Source: Physcomitrium patens
Taxonomy: Eukaryota; Streptophyta; Bryopsida; Funariales; Funariaceae
Direction: 5' to 3'
DNA: 64,000 bases
Assembly (NCBI RefSeq): GCF_000002425.4
Contig: NC_037265.1
Coordinates: forward strand, 15,559,934 to 15,623,933
Below, one piece after another: positions 56,594 to 64,000 of the stretch. The notes under the pieces were generated by a model that was not told the origin of the DNA, did no database searches, and was given only the letters and a program-made list of their open reading frames with translations. Within the stretch, counting starts at the first letter, position 1. The number at the start of each line of letters is the position of its first letter. Position numbers and translations under genes: made by a program.

Positions 56594-58376
56594 CTAGATT
56601 AGAAGTGCCTTCTAAATGATAATGCCATTCTTGAAATAAATCCATGATTACAAGTTCTTTGTTGTAGATTTTATAGTTAATCTTGGATGCTAAAAATATT
56701 TTGAAATAAAAAACTATTAGGTGAAGTTTATCATCTCTTCTCATTTGTGATAATATAGCACCCAAAGCAAAGTCTGATGCATCTGTTTCTATAAAAAATA
56801 CCTTAAAAAAGTTGATGCAATACAAGATTGGTGCAGAAGTAAAAGCTAACTTCAAAATTTCAAAAGTTGCTTCAGCTTCTTTTTTCCACTCAAGTTTGCC
56901 TTTGCAAGTGAAATATGTAAGTGGAGCTGCAATTTGAGAAAAGTCTTTGATGAAGATCCAATAATAATTGGCAAAGCCCAAAAGGCATTGGACATCTCTT
57001 ATCGCTTTTGGAATCTTTCAATCCATAATCATTTGAACTTTCTTAGAATCCATCATAAGTCCATCATTTGAAATGATGTATCCTAAGAAGTTGATTTGAG
57101 TAGTATAGAATATATACTTTTCTATCTTGGCATAGAATCTCGCATCTCTTAATTTTTGTAAGACATGATGAACATGAAGTTCATGTTCATTTGTATTCTT
57201 AGAATAGATTAAGTTGTCATCTAGATAATAGATAACAAAATTGTCTAAAAACTCTCAAAAAACATCATTCATTAAATGTTGAAAAGCTATCGATGCATTT
57301 ATAAGTCCAAAAGACATGACATTGTATTCAAAATGTCCATACCTAGTTCAAAATATAGTCTTTCAGTCATCTCTTTCTTTAATATGTATTAAATTGTATG
57401 CTCATTGTTGTTCTATTTTTGTATAGATCTTAGCTTGATTCAGTTGATCAAGAAGTCTAGATATCTAAGGTAGATGGTACCTATTCTTGATGGTGATCTT
57501 GTTGAGTCCTCGATAATCAACACACATTCTTAATGATCCATCTTTTCTCTTTATAAATAAGATTAGAGCTCCTGTTGATAATTTGGAATGGCGTATGAAA
57601 TTCTTGGTGAGATTTTCTTCAATATATTCCTTGAATTCAACCAATTCATTTTGTAATAAACTATAGATTGGTACAAATGGCGGTTGTACTCATTCTTAAA
57701 GGCCAATTGAACAGTCATAGGAACGATGTTTTAGAAAAGTATCTGTATTTTTCTTCTCAAATACATCTTAAAATTCTTGATATTGGTTGGAAATGCCACT
57801 TAAAGTCTTTGCATCATTAGAAATAAGTGTGGTGTAAATGATACAAGGTGATCCTTCTTTTGCAACATGCAAAAAAGCTCTTGTACCTACAAACATAGGT
57901 TTAATTGCACTAGACTTATGACTTTTTATTGGATTAATTTTACTCTTAATTATGCTTTTAAAGAAATCAAGGATAGAAGAAATCCAATCTATACAAGGAT
58001 AATATTTTTTTAACCATGATAAACCTAAAATGATTAGATTAGAGAGAGATGTAATTATATTAAAGATTATGTAACCACTATGACCATTTATTGCTACATC
58101 TATAGGAAGTGTTTCATGAATAACATCTCCAAAAGACAATGGACGACCATCTATGACTTCTATATGAATAGGTTTGGTTTTTTGTACTAACGATATTTTA
58201 TGACTTTTAACAAATTCTACGTCTAAGAAACAAGCTGAGGCTCCTGAATCTATCAAGGCAGAGGCTTTATAATTATTGGATTCTAAATGTACATCTATTA
58301 TAAAAAAAAAAAAAAGGTTCTAAAGAGAGGATAGGACCTTCATTAAAAATTATACAAGATTTCAGTCGCACTGTCT
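54836..58376 (-). pseudogene. pol relic of element F (beta type)
   Basis: From right to left: protease (LIDSGASACFLDVEF near 58220-58256), RT (about 56990-57640), RNase H (about 56600-56900, ETDASDFALGAILSQM clear), integrase (about 55290-56250) and chromodomain (about 54850-55020, NNEEFKVEEFLD). It matches the pol of E3 throughout. A TA microsatellite has expanded inside RNase H. Broken many times, but long stretches are still readable, so it is younger than D. Confidence 0.87.
56528..56589. repeat. (TA)31 microsatellite
   Basis: Uninterrupted TA dinucleotides for 62 bp inside the RNase H relic of element F. The corresponding place in E3 reads ACTGTGTATACAGATCACAAG, so the run grew after the insertion. 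Confidence 0.97.
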
Positions 58377-58379
58377 CTA

Positions 58380-59371
58380 TTATAGCTGGACAAATTTGTT
58401 TTCCAACACATTGTCTTCTTTAATAGATGTGCTCTTCATTTTGTGATTTTGTCGCTTCTTTAGAGAATATTGAGCAATATATTTAGATTCTCTATAATAG
58501 AAGCACAATCCTCCTTGACGGCGATGAATCTTTTTTTGCTCAATAAGAGGTTTTAAACGTACCGTATCAATTTGCATATCCTCTACTTTTGAATGTATGT
58601 GTTGAAGAAATGTTGGTGTTGCCTTTGAATTATAATAACATTGAGGCCGATTTGTATGATTCTCAGATCAAAATTCAAAAAGTTAATTGTCATATTTCAT
58701 AACAAAGTCAATTTTTTGATTCAATGTTTGAGGATCAGATAAGTTGAGCATCAATTTTTTTACTTCATATAATAATCCATAGAGAAATTGGCTAATAAGT
58801 GCAGCATCATCTCACTTGATATCAATTACAAGTTGTTAAAATTATGAAGTATATAACATTACAAATCGTTTGTCTTGTCAGAAAATATGTAATACGAGTT
58901 GTATCATATTTTCTATATATAGATTGGAATTTTGTCAAAAATGCCTTCAGATTATCCAATATTCAATTTCATCATTCAAAAAAAAGATGAAAACCATAAT
59001 AGTAATGATGCTAAAAGAAGTGTACCAATAAATCTAACTTGTGATTTTAGAGTTGTATAGCTTTGAGGTTGAAGTTCAATCTCAAATTGTACTTGATTGA
59101 TAAATCTTCAAAATTTGGATCTTATACCATTAAACTTCTTGGACAAAGTAACTCTTGGTTCTCTACTATTTGAAAGATGTTCCATCATGGATAAAGGAAC
59201 ATGATTTGGTGCAGATAATGAAGCAACTCTAATCATCTCTATATTCTCACTTCCTGCCATTCTTATTGATAATTGTAGTGGTAAGCTAAGTTGATGCATC
59301 ACAAGTATCAACTTCTTCAATTGCTCTTGCATTTGTGCCATTTTACTCTTCATTTCAATAAGCTCTGCCAT
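58380..59371 (-). pseudogene. gag relic of element F (type II)
   Basis: Begins MAELIEMKSKMAQMQEQLKK at 59371, the same start as E3. The capsid region is eroded. A zinc-knuckle-region trace (GGLCFYYRESKYIAQYS) lies near 58450-58520. Broken many times. The leader is 59372-59576. Confidence 0.82.
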
Positions 59372-59576
59372 AATAACACTCAAAAAAATATCTAATATCA
59401 CTCAAGACAAGTAGTGAAAGGACTTGAAAATAAAGAAAATACTAAGAACAATATTAATTTAGAAGAAGGTAATCTGTAACTTCTAATATGTTTATGTCTT
59501 ATCATAAGAAAGGAGTAATCCACTCTTAATCAAGACAAGACAAAGCTTTGATATTATAAGTATACTCTTATCAATC

Positions 59577-60135
59577 TATCAAGGACATGAACTAAAAGAT
59601 GATGCATAAACCAATGAAATCCATGTCAAAGAAAGAGTAACAAAATAGAAATAAGAAAGTACGTATATTAAAAAAAAATTGGAATGACTTACTTCCAAAA
59701 GACAAGGAAACTTAAGACTCTTGAAACTAGACTAGAAGCAAGAAAGGACTTGACAAGAGTGAAGAAGGCTTCATTCTTGTCTCTATATATATTATCTAAC
59801 TAGGGGCTACATTGTGATGTTCTATAAGACCTCTGATATGTGTTGACTTTGTAGGACTCATGCCTTAACTTATAAGGCAAATTTTTCTACGTGTGGGCCG
59901 CATAGTTAGCTTAGTTTTCAAGCTAACAACATTTGTAGCACATGGCCAATGTGTTGACCACTTTATTAATCCAAAAATTCAATTACAGATACCTATAAAA
60001 ATAAAGCAGTCTCTATGAAGCTTCTAGAAAGCTTCTATAGAAGATATTATAGAATTAACTTAATTTTACGTACTTCTACTTATTTCTATCTATTTATGTA
60101 GGTAATTATTAGCTTACATGTATATGTCCATGATA
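59577..60135 (-). repeat. 5' LTR of element F (559 bp)
   Basis: Inverted eroded beta LTR, TATCAAGG...GTCCATGATA on the plus strand, with the TATA/hairpin block near 59750-59800. The duplication ATAAG follows at 60136-60140. Confidence 0.88.
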
Positions 60136-60380
60136 ATAAGACAATGAATATCTGAAGAAGAAGTCAAATGCCACTTCTTCCTATAAAAATAGATAATAAT
60201 GAAGAGTTTGAAGTAGAAGAAGTCTTAAATTCAAGGTGATACAAAAATAGGTAGAAGTATCTTGTTCATTGGGATAAATATGATATTAATGAACATACAT
60301 GGAAGCTAATAAAGAATCCTACAAATACAACAAAAAAAATTGAAGCTTTTCATTGACAATATTTATCAAAACCAAAATGA
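60136..60380 (+). pseudogene. Element D chromodomain relic
   Basis: Resumes D's pol after the F insertion. EEFEVEEVLNS, then the VHW and EHTWK landmarks of the chromodomain, ending near LSKPK. Broken several times. Confidence 0.8.
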
Positions 60381-60483
60381 AGAATAATAAATCTTTGCTA
60401 TAAAAGAAATAAAATCAAAGGAAGATAACATTCTACCTTTCTATCTTTTTTTGTAGCTTTTTTATATTTGTGATCCTAAAGTG

Positions 60484-60906
60484 ATGGAGAACTAACAACT
60501 AGTACATTCAACTTAAGACCTTTCATTTATACACTTACTAAATGAGATATTATGATTGTAACAACCTTCAAGATGATAAAATCAAGATGAAGATCGTCAA
60601 GAACAACATATCTTTCTTTGAATAGATTGTAAGATATAATATGTTTAATATTACGACCTTAGAAGAGATTCCTAATGTTTGGTGATTTTATTAGAAGTAG
60701 AAACAATCCCTGACGGTATTCTAAATATTTTATTTGAAAAAAATTATGAAGATCTCAATAATGATCAAATAATAAGGTAGACTTCCTGCCTTCATATGGG
60801 ACACTATTGATGGCTGAGATGACTTTTCAATCAACTTCAAAGAAAACAAAGATCAAAGTATATAGCAAATATAATTTACCGCATCTTGGATTTTCTCAAC
60901 ATATGA
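60484..60906 (+). pseudogene. Element D third-ORF relic
   Basis: Eroded but collinear with 47751-48173 at the same length (423 bp), including the signature region near 60795-60845. Broken several times. It shows the third ORF was already present in the old beta elements. Confidence 0.78.
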
Positions 60907-60947
60907 AGATCGCTCTTCGTAGAACTTGTCTCTAAAAGAAGAAATAA

Positions 60948-61487
60948 TGTCATGAATATGTATAGGTACTCTAAAAAATATCTATATGATGAGATAAAAG
61001 AAGATAAAAGTAGATAAAAATAGGTTAATATTATAATACATGTTGGAAAAGCTTCCTAGAAGCTTCATAGATATTGCTTTGACTTTACATATATTTACAG
61101 TTTATTGATAAGTTAGTAATTTAGTCAACAATTTAATCACATATTGATAGCTTGCAAAATAAGCTAACTATATAATATATATATAGAAAATTTGTCTTAC
61201 AAGTTCAAATATATATTTTGCAAAGTCAACACACTTTGGATATCCTATAGGACATTGCTATGTAATTCTTAATTAAGAGTATATATAGAGGCAAGAGTGA
61301 AGCCTTCTTCACTCTTGTCAATACCTTTATAGTCCTTAGTCTTATTTCAAAACTTTCTAGTCTTTTTGTTTTTGATAATAGCCATTCTAATTCAATATTA
61401 TATCAACTTTAAGTGACTTTTTAGTTCCTTTCAGTGACACAAGTGTGTATTAAGGATTTTCTTTCTTTGAGATTCATATCCTTGACA
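60948..61487 (+). repeat. 3' LTR of element D (540 bp)
   Basis: Opens TGTCATGAATATG, ends TCCTTGACA. The TATA box near 61280 is followed by a well-kept hairpin (GTGAAG-CCTT-CTTCAC core). Confidence 0.87.
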
Positions 61488-61884
61488 TAAGTTGATAATT
61501 AATTTTACAAATTGGTCATATGTCACATATATTGGCCACTTGTGGTAAAAATTGGCCATATTGCATATATATTGGATACTTGTCTTATAAGTAAGATATG
61601 TGTTTTTAAAATTGAATGTATGTTAGATGACCTAAAAAATATTATTATATAGCTCTTTAATCAAATAATAGATATAGAGGCAAGAGTAAAGCATTTTTTA
61701 TTCTTGTCAATGCCTTTCTAATATTGTTGTCTCAATTTAAGAATCTCTAGTTTCTTTGTATTTAGTAATAGTCATTTTAATTTCTATGTAGTATCTATCT
61801 TTTATTTGTCTACTTTCTTTCTTTGAGTATTATAAGAATGTATTTCTTCTTTTAAGTTTTATTATAATTTACATCTTTGATATT
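61488..61884 (+). repeat. H: partial beta-type LTR relic
   Basis: Retains the order of the second half of a beta LTR: CACATATATTGGCCAC, a TATAG box with the hairpin remnant GGCAAGAGTAAAGCATT, and the terminal CATCTTTGATA. Very eroded. It may be the element into which D inserted. Confidence 0.65.
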
Positions 61885-62860
61885 AAATAGTGTCTAAATC
61901 TACATTGTACATATCAAAGTTACAACGTACAATTTATTCAATTAAAGTATAATTTAATACTATCCATAAAGATATAATTAAGATATTAAAATATTTATAT
62001 ATATTAGATTTAGAATATTAATATGATCTAATACGAGAATATTTTTTCATTTTAATCTTGTATGATTGAATCAATTTAGGACCTTAAATTTAAAAGATAT
62101 TATATTAATTAATTAAAATAAATAACATTAAAAGTAATATAATTAGGTAATAGAATCTAAACCATAAATATTGAAGTTTTTTATTAGAAAAAATATTTTA
62201 ATAGGAAATCAGAAAAAAATAAAAAAATAAAATACTCAAATAAATAAATAATAAAATTTAAAAAGCATTTAAGAAATAAATATTTTTTAAATATCTAAAT
62301 TAAAATTATATATATAATATTTAAATTAAATATATTGTATTATTTGCTTAAAAATAATACTTTTATGGTATTAAAATTAATAATTGAAAAATTTAATAGC
62401 CGAATTTAAATTATAATATATTATATTTTATTTTGGAAAAAAAACTAGGCTTTGTTAGAGATCTAAATAAAATATAAGAAAGTAGAATATAATTATTTTT
62501 ATATGTACTTATCAATCATCTAATATTTAATGTGTAATCTTTATTAAAAAAAATTAAAGATTATATATTTTGTCTATATTGTAAAGATTCAAAATATATT
62601 ATTTAGTATTATTTAAAGACAGAGAAATATTATCTTATAAAGAATCAACTTTAAAAATTTTGCATCATATTAAAAAACTATTTTTTTCAAATTTACTATG
62701 AATTGAAGAACTAGATTCTTATAAAACATGTTCTGGTAAAGATCTTAAATTTATTTTTGATTTGTTTTCTTTTAGTAAAAATATTTTTGGAATTTTTAGG
62801 ATTTTTTATTTAGATTATAAAGTTTTTGTATATTTTTTATGATTATTTTTTAAAGTATTA
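61885..62860. other. AT-rich stretch without recognisable genes
   Basis: About 1 kb of very high A+T with no open frame of note and no match I can see to the elements in the window. It may be the leader/gag part of the relic that follows, eroded past recognition. Confidence 0.6.
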
Positions 62861-64000
62861 TAAAATATTATTAGTAAAAAAATTAAATTTATACATGCAA
62901 AAATTTCATATGAATTATTTTTATCTTCTAAGAATATTATCATTGAAATCCTACTATTAAAAGTAATGGTCAAAGATAATAAAAATCTAATAATATTTAG
63001 TGTTATAAAGTCTCTAAGTAAGCCTTTTATTTTAGATTATTTATAGTTACAAAAGTACAATTTGTAAATAGATTAGATATCTTGTAGTTTTAATTTTTTT
63101 CTTTATTTATCTATAAAATCAAAATAAAAAATATGTATCATGTCTAAAAAACTTAAATTCATATTTTTAAAAGAATATGCATTCGAAGAAATCATGTTTT
63201 TAGAAAATTAGTTTTATATCTTAATGTTTATACATACGTATTCTTCATTCAAGGAGAGTTTGTAGAAGAATCTGAAAGTAAATCAAGAAATTTAAAGATA
63301 AATTCAAAAAAAAATACCAATATATTTTATAAATATTGTCATTATTATTATACTATTAATCTTTTAAAAAAAATCAACTATAATTTGGAAAAATTTACAA
63401 CCTTATAATAAAAAAATTGGTGAAAAAGAATATTATTTATTAATTAATTCTTTTTTTAAGATATCAAAAAAAAATTTAAAAAATAAAATGCATTGTAAAA
63501 ATTATATATAAATAATTGAAGAATTGATATCTCATTCATTTATGTTTTTGATCTTATTTTTTTTATATCGAAATAATTTTAAAATTAATTAAAGTTAAAA
63601 AGAGCATACAATTTAATATGTATTAAAGAAGAAAATTAAAATAAAGATTATTTGTTTCATTAGTTTTAAAGAAATTATTCACATTGGATTAAAAACATAT
63701 TGTAGACTTCTACAATGTTTTTTTTGTTATTATAGATTTTTTAACCAAAAAATTAAATTTTATATATTATGAAAAATTATTATTAATAAAATATTATTAT
63801 TAATGTTATTGATAAAATATTATTATTAATGTTATTGATAAAATATTATTATTAGTAAAATGTTATTATTAGCTTCATTGATATAGCTTAATTCTTCTCT
63901 AATAATTCAAATTATGATTATAGACTTTTGATTGATATTTTATCTATTTAAATACCTAAATTTGTATTAAGATTGTATAAGATGGTTTTCAAAATACTAA
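62860..64000 (+). pseudogene. Very old gypsy pol relic
   Basis: Barely readable but collinear with beta pol: a protease stretch near 62880-63110 (traces of FNIIKSSSNPIILGLSWLEK and of the KYNPRIDW stretch), an RT trace near 63617-63655 (matching the [13 protein letters not shown] segment) and an integrase trace near 63700-63770 (VIVDRFTKMAHF segment). The A+T content is extreme and the breaks are beyond counting. It runs past the window end. Confidence 0.65.
63784..63870. repeat. Short tandem repeat, 26-bp unit
   Basis: Two exact copies of a 26-bp unit (63801-63826 and 63827-63852), with partial copies on both sides, within the old pol relic. Composition is A/T with rare G. Confidence 0.85.

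Larger units (their letters stand above)
19378..60135 (-). mobile_element. Element F: old beta element split by the gamma block and a solo LTR
   Basis: Minus-strand beta relic. Its 3' LTR is at 19378-19756 plus 52459-52645 (split by the gamma block). Third-ORF relic is at 52680-53020 and just after 54645 (split by solo LTR G), pol at 54836-58376, gag at 58380-59371 and 5' LTR at 59577-60135. It is flanked by ATAAG on both sides inside the pol of D. Eroded, with dozens of breaks, but somewhat better preserved than D. Confidence 0.88.
16986..61487 (+). mobile_element. Element D: oldest assembled beta element, host of A and F
   Basis: Plus-strand beta relic whose left half lies outside the window, beyond element A. 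Visible parts are RT to integrase (16986-19377), then, after the huge F insertion, chromodomain (60136-60380), third-ORF relic (60484-60906) and 3' LTR (60948-61487). The join is supported by the duplication ATAAG at 19373-19377 and 60136-60140, and by the continuous match of both sides to the young beta pol. Strongly eroded, with dozens of breaks. Confidence 0.85.

Noticed and set aside
61885-64000. Host intergenic DNA or a centromere-like satellite at the right end
   Set aside because: No long-period repeat is seen, and the last 1.1 kb is collinear with gypsy pol.

Overview
The window holds no recognisable host gene, RNA gene or CRISPR array. It is almost entirely Ty3/gypsy LTR retrotransposons nested in one another, most of them eroded toward A+T. 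The host is a eukaryote with a repeat-rich, AT-rich genome. The pol types (Tcn1-like chromoviruses, known from fungi and from bryophytes/lycophytes, plus a second gypsy lineage that I associate with early land plants) and a 12-base match to the plant initiator-Met tRNA 3' end make a bryophyte-like land plant my first guess. A fungus with RIP-like erosion is the alternative. The sequence alone does not settle this.

Three families are used below. Alpha elements (B, E2) have LTRs of 0.41-0.47 kb whose U3 is packed with TTCnnGAA units. Beta elements (young E3, in two copies; old A, C, D, F) have LTRs of 0.52-0.56 kb whose U3 carries a row of hairpins. Gamma elements have LTRs of about 1.5 kb, a tRNA-type primer site, no chromodomain seen and a different gag. 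Alpha and beta share gag, protease-RT-RNase H-integrase, a chromodomain and a small third ORF between pol and the 3' LTR.

Layout: old beta element D (plus strand) enters at 16986, is interrupted, resumes at 60136 and ends at 61487. At its left, old beta element A (minus, 1-16985, left end outside the window) is inserted in D's reverse transcriptase. A is itself split by young alpha element B (1158-7404, duplication GTAAT) and by eroded element C (9718-15629, duplication TCCAT). At its right, old beta element F (minus, 19378-60135, duplication ATAAG) is inserted in D's pol. F's 3' LTR is split by a 32.7-kb gamma block (19757-52458), and F's ORF3 region by a gamma-like solo LTR (53021-54645).

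The gamma block is an inverted repeat. A plus-strand gamma element (19757-40391) runs into an inverted partial copy (40390-52445). Both arms carry the same beta element E3 at the same site with the same duplication (CAGTA/TACTG), so E3 inserted before the duplication. Alpha element E2 (22303-28474, duplication GCTTC) is only in the left arm. Beyond 61.5 kb lie an LTR relic, AT-rich DNA and a very old gypsy pol relic.

The most interesting signals are: (1) an 11-base sequence at the predicted RNA 5' end that is exactly complementary to the bases 2 nt after the 5' LTR, with both sides changed together between alpha and beta, as in Tf1-type self-priming; (2) a 13-bp hairpin 10-11 nt after the TATA start, also with paired changes; (3) heat-shock-element-like arrays in alpha U3; (4) a conserved third ORF, in two elements preceded by a TATA-like box; (5) free re-assortment of gag type against LTR/pol type; (6) the inverted gamma block.
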